64,000 nt of DNA from Lewinella sp. LCG006 (GCF_040784935.1 NZ_CP160680.1:7421802-7485801); one strand, 5' to 3'; positions 43,644 to 52,485 are shown, counted from the stretch's first letter. Notes: generated by a model not told the origin, from the sequence alone. Numbers and translations: made by a program.

Positions 43644-44756
43644 ATGACAACTACACGTAACTTCGCCATGCTATTGGCAAGCTTTTTCTTTTTCAGCACC
43701 AGTTGGGCACAGATAGATGCCGGACTCAAAACACAGCTGAGTGCTTACCAGCAACAACTCATCGCTGGATCTTTCGAGGCCGCTACAGCGCAACTCCATC
43801 CTTCTGTATTTGAAGTGATGACCGCCGATCGTTGGTTGGCTGCCCAGCAATCAAAAGTCAATGAGGATATGGCGATGAATACCAAAGGGTTTCAGCCAGC
43901 CAAAAGCTCGGAAATAGTTACGGATAACGGCCAAAACTACCTGCTGCTCACCTCTATGGAAAATTTAGAGCTCTCCATCGAACAGGAAAGTATCAGCAAG
44001 GACCAGATGGTAATGAAAGAGATCATTAGCGGGTTTGCCAAGACCTATGGTTCCGATAACGTCAAGTTACTCAACCCCAGCACCATTTACCTTCAGCGAG
44101 ATCATCAATTTATTGCGGTAAGGCCTACGGAATCTACAACATGGCAGTTGATCGACTTCCCTGACGCCAAGCTTGATTTGGCGTATGGCATCTTGCCACC
44201 TGCTGTGTGGAAAGCCTTTTTCGGTGATCGTGCCTTGTCTGACCAACTTCCCTACCAGCAGGCATTGCCACAAGTTGCGGGTCGTTATTTCCAGCTTTTA
44301 AAAGCTAAGAGCTACGACCAAGTAGCTACTATGATCTTGCCACAGGAAAAGGCCACTGCTCCTTTTCTACAAGCCTACCAAATGCTGGACAACGAAGCAA
44401 CCATGCTTGTCTTCCAAGGCTACAATGTGGGAAATATCCAGCAGTTATCATCATTAGATGGTAAGCAATACACGGCTTTGAGTCTGCAAATAATGATGGA
44501 CGTAAAAATGAAGGGCGAAACCATCACCGACGAACAAGTTGCTCAACAACAAGCATTACTAGAAAAAATGTACCCAGGTGCGGTAAGCTACGATGCGGAA
44601 AAAGCTGCTTTTAGTGTCAATACCTACCTATCCGTTTTAGCGAGTGCCGATCAAGGTAAAAACAATTGGCTCCTCCTTCCAGAAGATCCACTCAACGGCA
44701 TGTCTATCCGTCAAAATATCAGCAAGGAACTACAACTGGCGGTTGGTTTCGACTAA
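43644..44756 (+). CDS. Secreted protein of unknown function (370 aa)
   Basis: Signal peptide MTTTRNFAMLLASFFFFSTS with cleavage near SWAQ. The rest is mixed helix and strand without motifs I recognise: QLSAYQQQLIAGSFEAATAQ at the start resembles DUF4440/SnoaL-like N-terminal helices, and the section around VMKEIISGFAKTYGSDNVKL is repeated in style later (MMDVKMKGETITDEQ). No T9SS sorting tail and no lipobox, so a periplasmic protein is likely. A large hairpin (44775-44819) lies between it and the convergent msrB-like gene. Confidence 0.6.
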   Translation: MTTTRNFAMLLASFFFFSTSWAQIDAGLKTQLSAYQQQLIAGSFEAATAQLHPSVFEVMTADRWLAAQQSKVNEDMAMNTKGFQPAKSSEIVTDNGQNYLLLTSMENLELSIEQESISKDQMVMKEIISGFAKTYGSDNVKLLNPSTIYLQRDHQFIAVRPTESTTWQLIDFPDAKLDLAYGILPPAVWKAFFGDRALSDQLPYQQALPQVAGRYFQLLKAKSYDQVATMILPQEKATAPFLQAYQMLDNEATMLVFQGYNVGNIQQLSSLDGKQYTALSLQIMMDVKMKGETITDEQVAQQQALLEKMYPGAVSYDAEKAAFSVNTYLSVLASADQGKNNWLLLPEDPLNGMSIRQNISKELQLAVGFD

Positions 44757-44774
44757 TGCTTGCTCTTTTTCGGA

Positions 44775-44819
44775 GTATCTCCGTAGCGCCGGGTTTAAAA
44801 CCCTGCGCTACGGAGATAC
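44775..44819. repeat. Near-perfect 45-bp palindrome between convergent genes
   Basis: GTATCTCCGTAGCGC pairs with GCGCTACGGAGATAC, with inner GGGTTT/AAACCC; only a bulge interrupts it. No T tract on either strand, so it is not a standard intrinsic terminator; it may stall both polymerases or be a REP-like unit. Confidence 0.7.
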
Positions 44820-44823
44820 AGAG

Positions 44824-45393
44824 CTACTTCTCTTCCGGCACAAAACCCAGAGAGACACTATTGATACAGTAGCGCAATCCCGTAGGTGCCGGACCATCAT
44901 CAAAAACATGGCCGAGGTGGCCGTCACAACGAGCACATACCACTTCGGTGCGCACCATGCCGTAAGCACGATCAACGTGTTCCACTACATAATTTTCCTG
45001 GATAGGCTCGTAGAAACTGGGCCAGCCGGTGCCAGATTTGAATTTCGTAGCGGAAGAAAACAGCGGTAGCCCACAACCACCACAGGTATAAATACCGGTC
45101 ATTTTATTGTCCCAATATTTACCCGTGAAGGCACGCTCGGTACCAGCCTGACGCAGTACATTGAAAGCCAGTGGCTCCAGTTGTGCCTGCCATTCTTCTA
45201 CGCTTTTCTCAACTTTCACAATGGTTTCCGGAAACTCCAACTCCGCTACTGTTGATGCAGAAACAGCCGAAGCACTAGCAGTAGCCATTTCTTTGTCTTC
45301 TCCTGCTTGTTTTTGCAAGGCCTGCGCCTGGTTGCAGGAAGTTAGTGAAAAGAATAAAATGAAGGTGAACAAAAATTCATATTGCTTGAACAT
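44824..45393 (-). CDS. msrB: Peptide-methionine (R)-S-oxide reductase MsrB, lipoprotein form
   Basis: 189 residues. Lipobox FFSLTSC near residue 20 gives an outer- or inner-membrane anchored periplasmic enzyme. MsrB domain from about residue 65: [35 protein letters not shown] and [12 protein letters not shown] (four zinc cysteines), [10 protein letters not shown] and the catalytic [11 protein letters not shown]. Here the usual RYCINS cysteine is present. It repairs oxidised methionine in envelope proteins. The linker of about 40 residues after the lipobox is A/E-rich. Confidence 0.93.
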   Translation of the reverse strand: MFKQYEFLFTFILFFSLTSCNQAQALQKQAGEDKEMATASASAVSASTVAELEFPETIVKVEKSVEEWQAQLEPLAFNVLRQAGTERAFTGKYWDNKMTGIYTCGGCGLPLFSSATKFKSGTGWPSFYEPIQENYVVEHVDRAYGMVRTEVVCARCDGHLGHVFDDGPAPTGLRYCINSVSLGFVPEEK

Positions 45394-45470
45394 AATCGAC
45401 TTTTTATTTCTCTGAACACTTCCTTATTTAGCAATGTTGCTTCTGCGATCGCGAATGCACTGAGAACGTC

Positions 45471-45926
45471 CTATTTGCGACGAATCCGTGGCTGGTTCCA
45501 TTCCTCGCGCTGAGCAAATTCTACGATCTTGCGTAGCATAGCCATCAAGCTAAGAAACACCAGGTAACCGATTCCTACTACAATGTATATCCAGCGATAG
45601 GAACCCGCTTCGCTCATGCTCAGCGAAGAGAGTACATAAGCTACTCCCGCCGCTGCAGCCGCTAAACCTAAAAAGCAGTAAATGGACGTCCCCCAATACT
45701 TCATCAAGTCTTTGGAGCTCACACTAAGAACGCTGTTAAACAAGGCAAAGAGTAACATGAAGGAGGCTGCCGACATCCACGGAAAACTTTGGGGAACCTC
45801 GGTTATTCCGGTTAATCCAACTAGCTTTGCCAGCAAAGAAATGACGACAACTCCGCCCAAAGCCATGGCTGCTTGGTAAACAGGACTAATCGTTTTGCTA
45901 AATATTGATTCTGATTGATTATTCAT
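45471..45926 (-). CDS. Small membrane protein of unknown function (four spans)
   Basis: 151 residues from the ATG at 45926 (MNNQSESIFSKTISPVYQAA). Four hydrophobic spans near residues 20-40, 48-66, 83-105 and 112-135, then a basic tail (REEWNQPRIRRK). No recognised domain. Divergent from the nuclease-like gene, with start codons adjacent (45926 and 45928), so the two must be driven by promoters inside or overlapping each other. Confidence 0.65.
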   Translation of the reverse strand: MNNQSESIFSKTISPVYQAAMALGGVVVISLLAKLVGLTGITEVPQSFPWMSAASFMLLFALFNSVLSVSSKDLMKYWGTSIYCFLGLAAAAAGVAYVLSSLSMSEAGSYRWIYIVVGIGYLVFLSLMAMLRKIVEFAQREEWNQPRIRRK

Positions 45927-45927
45927 A

Positions 45928-47886
45928 ATGCACTGTATGTTCAACTGTAACAGTAAAGTTAGCACATTGTTAACCGACAAACACTTTTTCTCGGCACTAC
46001 TCTTGCTGCTTTTTTTGAATGTTCCTCTAATCGCTCAAAATTTGGAAATCTGGGAAATCCAGGGCACAGGAAATACCAGTCCCTTTCTAGGCCAGCAGGT
46101 AAGTTTACCCAACAATGTAGTGACGGCTGTCGGAGCTGACTTTTTCTTTGTCCAAACGCCCACCGAACGTAGTGACAATAATGACAATACTTCGGATGGC
46201 TTATTTATCTATACAGGCAACTTCCCCAACCTGAGCGTTGGTCAATTGGTCAATATCACTGGGGTCATTCAGGAATTTGAGAACCTTACGGAAATATCCG
46301 GCTTTAGCCTGAATTACCAAGCCACAGGTGCTACCGCCCCGCTGCCAGCACCTGTGGTGTTGACCAACGACTTTCCTAGTGGCCTGCCCGGAGCGGTTCG
46401 CGATCTGGAAAAAGTAGAAGGGATGCTCGTCAGCTTTACCGCTCCCGTTGTTGCCCCCGCTTTAGGCAATGATCTTGCTGCTTTTAGTACAAAAACAGAA
46501 CGGCCTTTCCGCGAAGCGGGCATCTCCTACCCTGGTTTAAATAACCTTCCGGTATGGGATGGCAATCCCGAAATATTCTGGCTTGACCCCGATGCGCTAA
46601 ATCAACCCAACAACCGCTTTCTCAGCGTTGGACAAACGGTTACTGCTACGGGTGTTTTTTATCAAAGCGAAGACCTTTACATCGTCTTCCCCAACAACTA
46701 TACAGTAGCTGGTAACATTGCTACCAGAGATTTGCCCAGAGCTGCCGCCGATGAGATTACCGTAGGTAGCATCAATGTCCTTCAACTAAGAGAAGATAGC
46801 GATGCCTTGGCCACCCAACTCAGCAAAGTGTCCAGGTATATCGTGGAACGACTAGGAGCACCAGACATCATTGCCTTACAGGAAGTGGGTGATATCGGGG
46901 TGCTGCAACAGCTTGTTTTTGCCATCAATCAGCGCGATCCCAGCCTCGACTACACCCCCTACCTTATTCAGGGCAATAACAATACCCCCATCAACAGCGC
47001 TTATCTAGTGAGTGAGCGCATCCAAAATGTAGAGGTACGCCAGCTGGGTTCTATCGAGACACTCAGCATTGGAGGTCGACTACACGACCGCCCCCCTTTA
47101 CTTTTAGAAGCTGATTTACCGACCAACCCGCCTATTCCCATCAAAATCATCAACCTCCACCTAAGATCGCTTGGAGGAATTGAGGGGTCTAACGCTTTTT
47201 TTGTACGTACAAAACGCTACGAACAATCGCTCTCCGTAGCAGCAATGATTCAGGACCGGCAGGAGGACAACTTGCTCGTGGTCGGTGATTTCAATGCGCT
47301 CCCTTTCACCGACGGCTACGTAGACGTGCTCAGCCAACTCGTTGGCACCAGCAGCTTAGGTGCCGAATATCCTCCGCAAACACTCGTGAGCCCGGCACTC
47401 ACCAACCATGCGTTTCTCAACGCTCCAGCAGAGCGCTACTCCTTTGTGTTCGAAGGCAATGCCCAGTTGATCGACCATTGTCTGACAACTTCCTTGACGA
47501 ACCTGAATGTCCAGGATTTTGCTTTTGCTCGGGGCAATGCCGACGCCGCTGCGGCCTATTTTGCTAATCCGAGTCTTGCCACCCGAGCCAGCGACCACGA
47601 CGGATTCGTGCTGTATCTACGACCCGACTTTCCGATCATTAGCAGCACAGATGAAGTTGTTGCCTTAGAAGAAGAATGGAACCTTCCCAATCCCGTGCGT
47701 GCAGGACAAACCGTAGTTTTACCTACAAGCATTGAGACGCCCCAAATAGCCTTGTATAATCTCCAAGGGCAGCTGATCAAGCGGTGGCAAAAAGGCTTCA
47801 TGAACGAAATCACACTGCCCCAGCTCCCGGCAGGATGTTACTTGCTAGTATATGGTAAGCAGAGAAAACGCTTAATCATTCAATAA
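45928..47886 (+). CDS. Secreted endonuclease/exonuclease/phosphatase family protein
   Basis: 652 residues. A hydrophobic signal segment lies at about residues 20-36 (FFSALLLLLFLNVPLIAQN); the true start may be 45928 or 45937. Residues about 40-250 form an OB-fold like that of YhcR-type nucleases (QGTGNTSPFLGQQVSLPNNV, GLFIYTGNFPNLSVGQ). The EEP core follows: ITVGSINVLQL, PDIIALQEVGDIGVL, INLHLRSLGGIEG, LLVVGDFNALPF and ASDHDGFVLYL supply the Asn, Glu, Asp, Asn, His residues. The C-terminal 70 residues (WNLPNPVRAGQTVVLPTSIE, LPAGCYLLVYG) look like a type A T9SS tail. Likely extracellular nuclease. Confidence 0.85.
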   Translation: MHCMFNCNSKVSTLLTDKHFFSALLLLLFLNVPLIAQNLEIWEIQGTGNTSPFLGQQVSLPNNVVTAVGADFFFVQTPTERSDNNDNTSDGLFIYTGNFPNLSVGQLVNITGVIQEFENLTEISGFSLNYQATGATAPLPAPVVLTNDFPSGLPGAVRDLEKVEGMLVSFTAPVVAPALGNDLAAFSTKTERPFREAGISYPGLNNLPVWDGNPEIFWLDPDALNQPNNRFLSVGQTVTATGVFYQSEDLYIVFPNNYTVAGNIATRDLPRAAADEITVGSINVLQLREDSDALATQLSKVSRYIVERLGAPDIIALQEVGDIGVLQQLVFAINQRDPSLDYTPYLIQGNNNTPINSAYLVSERIQNVEVRQLGSIETLSIGGRLHDRPPLLLEADLPTNPPIPIKIINLHLRSLGGIEGSNAFFVRTKRYEQSLSVAAMIQDRQEDNLLVVGDFNALPFTDGYVDVLSQLVGTSSLGAEYPPQTLVSPALTNHAFLNAPAERYSFVFEGNAQLIDHCLTTSLTNLNVQDFAFARGNADAAAAYFANPSLATRASDHDGFVLYLRPDFPIISSTDEVVALEEEWNLPNPVRAGQTVVLPTSIETPQIALYNLQGQLIKRWQKGFMNEITLPQLPAGCYLLVYGKQRKRLIIQ

Positions 47887-47904
47887 AAGAGGTGAGCTAA
47901 AAAA

Positions 47905-48159
47905 TTACAGACCATTAACGGCCTCAACACCAGAAATTTGCGGTAAGCGGCCCTTGATGGTCTGTTCAAGACCTGCCTTCATGGTCATGTAAGACATGGA
48001 GCAGTTTTGACAGTTACCCAACCATTTCACTTTTACGATATTATCGTCCGTGATGTCTACCACTTCTACGTTCCCACCATCCGCAGCGAGGTGAGGGCGG
48101 ACACTTTCCAGGGCAGCATCTACTTGGGCAATCATCGCTTCTTTTTCCGTAACTGACAT
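47905..48159 (-). CDS. NifU C-terminal domain protein (Fe-S scaffold)
   Basis: 84 residues from the ATG at 48159 (MSVTEKEAMIAQVDAALESV). ESVRPHLAADGGNVEVVDI and VKVKWLGNCQNCSMSYMTMK contain the CxxC cluster-binding motif of NifU/Nfu domains. Donates Fe-S clusters to apo-proteins. It lies 83 bp downstream of mrp on the same strand, a frequent pairing. Confidence 0.92.
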   Translation of the reverse strand: MSVTEKEAMIAQVDAALESVRPHLAADGGNVEVVDITDDNIVKVKWLGNCQNCSMSYMTMKAGLEQTIKGRLPQISGVEAVNGL

Positions 48160-48242
48160 ACTACTTTTGTTTAAGATCACTGTCTTTGGATCTTTAAATG
48201 GAAAACAAAGTTAAGCAATTAAAAGTTGATACTCAGCAGTTT

Positions 48243-49340
48243 CTATTGCTCCATCTTTACCACTTGCGTGGGATCCATCATTTCGTTGCGCAGTGCTACC
48301 TGGCGAACAACATTTTGGGCAACTTTAAGGAAAGCGTCTCTGGAAACGGTATTCGATTCATCCAAAATCGCAGGTCGGCCTCCATCGCCAGCTTCCCGTA
48401 TTCCTTGTACCAGGGGTACTTGTCCTAGTACCATTGAGTTGCTAGCTTTTGCGAGCGCAGCACCTCCTCCTTTGCCAAAGATATAGTACTTATTGTCTGG
48501 CAATTCGGCAGGCGTAAACCAGGACATATTTTCTACTACCCCCAAAACGGGAATATTGATATTGGGCAAGAAGAACATATTCATCGCCTTCACTGCATCA
48601 GCGAGGGCTACCTCTTGCGGCGTAGTCACCAATACCGCTCCGGTGACGGGAACCGTTTGCACCAAAGTCAGCTGAATATCGCCCGTACCTGGAGGCAGGT
48701 CTACAATCAGGTAATCGAGCGGAGGCCAAACCGTGTCATTGATAAATTGTTTAATGACGCCGCTGAGGCGTGGACCACGTAAAACAACTGCCTGCTCCGG
48801 CTCGATAATGAAACCGATGGACATGGTAAAAATACCATGAGCTTCGAGCGGTGTGATCTTGGGCTGTCCGTGAATATCCTGGATTTTAGGACGTTGCCCC
48901 TGTAAACCCATCATCGTAGGAATGGAAGGACCGTAAAGATCGGCATCGAGGAGACCAACTTTAGCTCCCAGGGCTTTTAGCCCAAGTGCCAGATTGGTGG
49001 CAACGGTAGACTTCCCTACACCTCCCTTACCACTCGCCACCGCTATGATGTTTTTGACGTGGGGTAATGGACTGGTACTTGCCTGAGATTCCTCCGTACG
49101 CGCCATCATGTGCACATGGACATTGGCTTCCGGATAATGCTGCAAAATAGCTTCCTGGCACGCAAAGTTCAGTTGCGACTTGTATTCGTTATTCAAACTT
49201 GGAAGTTCCAACGTAAAACGAATCGCATTTCCTTCCACCTCCAGGTCACGTACGCGATTAGCAGTAATCAAATCCTGGCCAGTATGGGGATCTTTAACGC
49301 CAGCAAGGGCGGCTACGACAGTACTCTTATCAATGTTCAT
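48243..49340 (-). CDS. apbC: Mrp/NBP35 family Fe-S cluster carrier ATPase
   Basis: 365 residues. N-terminal DUF59/MIP18-like domain (residues 1-80, VVAALAGVKDPHTGQDLITA, VRDLEVEGNAIRFTLELPSL), then the deviant Walker A P-loop (IAVASGKGGVGKSTVATNLA), switch DADLYGPSIPTMMG, VDLPPGTGDIQLTL, and ENMSWFTPAELPDNKYYIFG. The usual C-terminal CxxC (C-P-H-C after ENMS) is missing here: the segment reads MSWFTPAELPDNKY. A -7 box ends 5 bp before the ATG. Operon with the NifU-type gene. Confidence 0.92.
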   Translation of the reverse strand: MNIDKSTVVAALAGVKDPHTGQDLITANRVRDLEVEGNAIRFTLELPSLNNEYKSQLNFACQEAILQHYPEANVHVHMMARTEESQASTSPLPHVKNIIAVASGKGGVGKSTVATNLALGLKALGAKVGLLDADLYGPSIPTMMGLQGQRPKIQDIHGQPKITPLEAHGIFTMSIGFIIEPEQAVVLRGPRLSGVIKQFINDTVWPPLDYLIVDLPPGTGDIQLTLVQTVPVTGAVLVTTPQEVALADAVKAMNMFFLPNINIPVLGVVENMSWFTPAELPDNKYYIFGKGGGAALAKASNSMVLGQVPLVQGIREAGDGGRPAILDESNTVSRDAFLKVAQNVVRQVALRNEMMDPTQVVKMEQ

Positions 49341-49344
49341 GCTG

Positions 49345-49352
49345 CAAAGTTA
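49345..49352 (-). promoter_or_regulatory. -7 box TAACTTTG directly before mrp/apbC
   Basis: TAnnTTTG on the minus strand, four bases before the ATG at 49340, predicting a leaderless or nearly leaderless transcript. Confidence 0.45.
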
Positions 49353-49433
49353 AGACTTGAAAGTTAGAATAGGAAGTTTATTTACTTGGCTCAAGTCAAT
49401 GATCAAAAACAGGGAAAACCGCTAAAAGTTGGC

Positions 49434-49441
49434 TAAATTTG
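49434..49441 (+). promoter_or_regulatory. -7 box TAAATTTG of the RNA methyltransferase gene
   Basis: TAnnTTTG match 30 nt before the ATG at 49472; no -33 TTG at the usual distance. Confidence 0.45.
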
Positions 49442-49471
49442 GAGTTCTATTAAAACTGTATAGCAAAAATT

Positions 49472-50827
49472 ATGGCCCAGCTTCCCCTGGCTTTTCAGGC
49501 ACAGATGCAAGATATCCTTACAGAGGAAGCCTATATCGCTTTTGCTGCCAGCCTTGAAACCGATGCGCCGGTAAGTTTACATCTGCACCCGGTGAAGAAA
49601 GGAGCACAGTTCCCGACAGGCGAGGCAGTGCCCTGGCACGAAGGTGGTCTTTACCTCACCGAACGGCCGTCTTTCACACTTGATCCGCTATTTCATGCCG
49701 GAGCTTACTATGTTCAGGAGGCCAGCAGTATGTTGATAGCCGCCGCTTTCCGGCAATGCTTCCCCGAAGGTCGGCCATTGCGGGTTTTGGATTTGTGTGC
49801 GGCCCCGGGCGGCAAAAGTACGCTATTGACATCCCTCTTGCCCGGGGGCAGTTGGTTGCTTGCCAACGAAGTCATCAGAAGCCGCTACCAGATTTTGCGC
49901 TACAACCTCAACAAATGGGGATATGCCAACACCTTCACTTCCAACCACGATGTGGAGGATTTTTCCAAACTGGAAGGCTTCTTTGATCTCGTGCTCGTCG
50001 ACGCTCCCTGCTCAGGAGAAGGCCTTTTTCGCAAAGACCAAGCTGCGCGGCAGGAATGGTCGCCAGAAAATGTAAACCTCTGCGCCGCGCGGCAGGGGCG
50101 CATCCTCAAGGCAGCCGCAGCATTGGTTGCCCCCGGCGGCATTTTACTCTACAGCACCTGCACCTACAACCAACAAGAAAACGACGAAAATGCGGCTTGG
50201 CTAGCCAACGAAAGTGAATTGACCTACAAAGATTTGAACTTTCCTACGCACTGGGAATTAGAAAAACGCCCTCACGGCTATCAAGCATACCCCCATCGCG
50301 TGCGAGGCGAAGGCTTCTTTCTGGCAGCCTTCCAAAAACTTTCCTTGGAAGTAAAAAACAAACCACATAAAATCATTCCTTTCCAAAAATTACAAGCCGT
50401 TGACCGCAAACTATTGGCCTTGGCAAGGCCTTGGGTAGCCCCTGAGACCGATTACCATTATTTTACCTCCGCCAAAGGAAACTGGCGCGCCTTGGCCAGC
50501 ACCTTACTAGAGGATGCACAAATCCTCGCCCAATACCTCCACCGCATCGAAGTGGGCACCATCATCGGCGAACCCAAAGGCAAACAGCTCGTCCCCAGCC
50601 CGGAATGGGCCCTCCAACTAGATTGCCGAATCGATCTCCCCCACCTTGAAGTAGACCTGGAAACGGCACTGGCCTTTTTGCGCAAAGCTACTCCCCCACT
50701 CCCTGGCCTCCCCAAAGGTTGGGTACTCCTCCGCTACCAAGGGCTCAACCTCGGCTGGGTAAAAGGCCTGGGCAACCGCTATAACAACTACTACCCCAAG
50801 CAATGGCGCATCAGAATGGAAGGGTAA
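49472..50827 (+). CDS. rRNA m5C methyltransferase, NOL1/NOP2/Sun (RsmF-like) family
   Basis: 451 residues. N-terminal RsmF-type segment (MAQLPLAFQAQMQDILTEEA; SLHLHPVKKGAQFP, YYVQEASSMLIA). SAM-binding core VLDLCAAPGGKSTLL, then LVDAPCSGEGLFRKD (PC catalytic motif) and LLYSTCTYNQQENDE (TC catalytic motif); both catalytic cysteines are present. The C-terminal 150 residues hold the RsmF-B/PUA-like domain (LRYQGLNLGWVKGLGNRYNN). It methylates a cytosine in 16S rRNA or tRNA; exact site unknown. GC-richer codon use toward the 3' end. Confidence 0.9.
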   Translation: MAQLPLAFQAQMQDILTEEAYIAFAASLETDAPVSLHLHPVKKGAQFPTGEAVPWHEGGLYLTERPSFTLDPLFHAGAYYVQEASSMLIAAAFRQCFPEGRPLRVLDLCAAPGGKSTLLTSLLPGGSWLLANEVIRSRYQILRYNLNKWGYANTFTSNHDVEDFSKLEGFFDLVLVDAPCSGEGLFRKDQAARQEWSPENVNLCAARQGRILKAAAALVAPGGILLYSTCTYNQQENDENAAWLANESELTYKDLNFPTHWELEKRPHGYQAYPHRVRGEGFFLAAFQKLSLEVKNKPHKIIPFQKLQAVDRKLLALARPWVAPETDYHYFTSAKGNWRALASTLLEDAQILAQYLHRIEVGTIIGEPKGKQLVPSPEWALQLDCRIDLPHLEVDLETALAFLRKATPPLPGLPKGWVLLRYQGLNLGWVKGLGNRYNNYYPKQWRIRMEG

Positions 50828-50885
50828 AGGTGTAAGAGTGTAAAGGTGGCATTAGCTTACAAGGATACCAAGCTGCAAGGGTGTA
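50824..50885 (+). repeat. GTGTAAG-type short repeats after the stop codon
   Basis: AAAGGTGTAAGAGTGTAAAG begins within the stop codon; CAAGGGTGTAAGG follows at about 50876. Between 50886 and 50986 there are also near-tandem CTATGTGA units (50893-50932) but no gene. Confidence 0.55.
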
Positions 50886-50986
50886 AGGTTTCCTATGTGA
50901 CTATGTGAAAAAACTATCTGACTATGTGGTAAAAAAATCCCCTTAATCACCCTTAAATAGTTCAAAAACAAGCACCTCAAAAAGAA

Positions 50987-51023
50987 AATCCCGATCCACA
51001 GCACCAGGCCATGACTCGGGATT
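50987..51023 (-). terminator. Terminator of the Crp/Fnr gene
   Basis: Arms AATCCCGA/TCGGGATT around about 20 nt; on the minus strand the stem is followed by TTCTTTTTGAGG. It lies 60 bp past the stop at 51085. Confidence 0.6.
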
Positions 51024-51084
51024 ACCAATGATTATTTGGGGTTAAAATAATGCTAAAAAGCATCCAAAAAAAGCGCTAAAGCTG

Positions 51085-51765
51085 TTACGACAACTTTGCC
51101 ATATCTCTAACCAGGATTTTACCCCGATTAAAGTAGATTAAATCAGATTTCTTGAGTTCATTCAATACCAGCGTAACCGTCTGCCGACTAGTACATGTGA
51201 TATTCGCTATGTCTTGGTGGGTGAGGCTATGACGCAACAACATCTCGTACCCAATACGGCGGCCGCGCTCTAGAACAGCGTCCTTAATGAAATCGACGAT
51301 ACGGGTACGCGCATCTTTGAAAATAAGCGACTCCAAACGGTTTTCAGCAGAAACCAACCGTGAACCAAAAGAGTTCATGATCCTGGTCGTCAACTGGAAA
51401 TTATTGCGCATCAATCGCTGCAAATCACTCACTTTCAATACATAAAGATGAACATCCTCTTTCAGTGCCTGGGCAAATTCAGTGCGCTGTTGCTCACCAA
51501 TTAAACCCAGCTCGCCAAACATAGCCATAGGGTGGATAAGATGCTTGATGACTTCCTTGCCGTCGGCAGAGTGAGTGCCAATTTTGACGGTACCACGAGC
51601 CAGAAAGAAAAGATGGTCAGAAGCTTCTTCAGGTTGATAGATAAAACTGAAACGAGGTTTTACTTTGTATTCCATCATCTCGCTAAGCTGTTCGCGTTCT
51701 GCGCTGTTTAAGCTTTCAAAGAGAGGAAACTGCTGTAAAAAGGTAAGTTTTGCTTCAAGATTCAT
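51085..51765 (-). CDS. Crp/Fnr family transcriptional regulator
   Basis: 226 residues. cNMP-binding-like beta-roll (residues 15-125: FLQQFPLFESLNSAEREQLS, SFIYQPEEASDHLFFLARGT, MAMFGELGLIGEQQR). Long C-helix, then a Crp-type winged helix (residues 150-222) with LRHSLTHQDIANITCTSRQT and VTLVLNELKKSDLIYFNRGK. No Fnr N-terminal cysteine cluster. The cAMP-contact arginine position (usually RxS/T after FGE) reads EQQRTEF, so an effector cannot be inferred. No partner gene adjacent. Confidence 0.9.
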   Translation of the reverse strand: MNLEAKLTFLQQFPLFESLNSAEREQLSEMMEYKVKPRFSFIYQPEEASDHLFFLARGTVKIGTHSADGKEVIKHLIHPMAMFGELGLIGEQQRTEFAQALKEDVHLYVLKVSDLQRLMRNNFQLTTRIMNSFGSRLVSAENRLESLIFKDARTRIVDFIKDAVLERGRRIGYEMLLRHSLTHQDIANITCTSRQTVTLVLNELKKSDLIYFNRGKILVRDMAKLS

Positions 51766-51944
51766 CGTAAATGTGTTTTTTTAATCCCCCCAAACGGGCT
51801 TCTGTAGTTAAGACAGGAAAGCATCCTTTATTGGGCCTTCTGTAATACTAGACACCAAAGATTTGTCCAACCCCTACTTAGCAGAACAATTTTTTTATCT
51901 TTTTTTCACTTGGGGTTAATAAGTGCACCATTATGTATGCCTTC

Positions 51945-52041
51945 CGATGGGGCAGCCTCCCGCCCCAGAAGGGCGGGATCGGGCTATCCGTTCCAATGTG
52001 CTCGCTCCGCTCCGCGCATTCCACTGCTATCCCTGGCTGAT
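51945..52041. repeat. GC-rich palindrome-dense intergenic block, left part
   Basis: Contains a perfect hairpin TCCCGCCC/GGGCGGGA (51958-51978) and an AATGTGC/GCGCATT hairpin near 52000, with the phrase CGGGCTATCCGTTCC between them. No reading frame fits. It ends exactly where the TA-flanked element begins, so it may have been split by that insertion. Upstream 51766-51944 is AT-rich with nothing firm apart from a lone AGCAGAACAA that resembles an element end. Confidence 0.5.
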
Positions 52042-52205
52042 TAGACTTGTTCTGCTGGGTCAGTTTGGTGGGAAAATTGATGCATTATCGACCACGCGAA
52101 GCCTTTTTTTAGGAGCCTAGCCGTAGCTAAGCGACTTAAAAAAGGCACAGTGTGGGAAGATAAGGCGCGATTTACCCCCGAAATGATCCCAGCAGAACAA
52201 GTCTA
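52042..52205. repeat. TA-flanked palindromic element, subfamily 1, copy 2 (MITE-like)
   Basis: 164 bp with TA at both ends; reverse complement of 32177-32340 with about six differences. Termini TAGACTTGTTCTGCTGGG and CCCAGCAGAACAAGTCTA are exact 18-bp inverted repeats in this copy. A frame beginning MWEDKAR in this element also appears in copy 1, where it fuses in frame to the OmpA-type gene. Confidence 0.82.
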
Positions 52206-52245
52206 TGAATGGCCAGTGGATCACTCCGTAAATTCTAACAAGCAC

Positions 52246-52455
52246 TTATGGTGTAGTCCACTAGCGATGTGGAAGGGTGGCACCAGCCAGACAGCGAGCC
52301 CGATTAAATCGGGAGAGCTGCCCGATCCGCCTGGTGGCGGAGAGCCCTGCAACGTAGCGACCGCCATCTTCAGCGGCGGTAGGGGCCAAAAGAAAATACT
52401 TCGATCTCTTATTTTTGGACGGTTCCTTACCCGGTTCCGAAAAAGAGGCATAAAT
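52246..52455. repeat. GC-rich palindrome-dense intergenic block, right part
   Basis: A chain of small palindromes: CCCGATTAAATCGGG, TCCGCCTGGTGGCGGA and GACCGCCATCTTCAGCGGCGG. No convincing protein frame and no tRNA-like fold. Similar blocks are common between genes in this phylum; here it separates the element from pepT by 30 bp. Confidence 0.45.
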
Positions 52456-52485
52456 TAGCGACCACAATAAAAGCCGAACCAAACC

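Noticed and set aside
52150-52458. 102-codon frame MWEDKARFTPEMIPAEQV...
   Set aside because: Begins inside the subfamily 1 element and runs into palindrome-dense repeats; the same start appears in the other copy fused to an unrelated gene.
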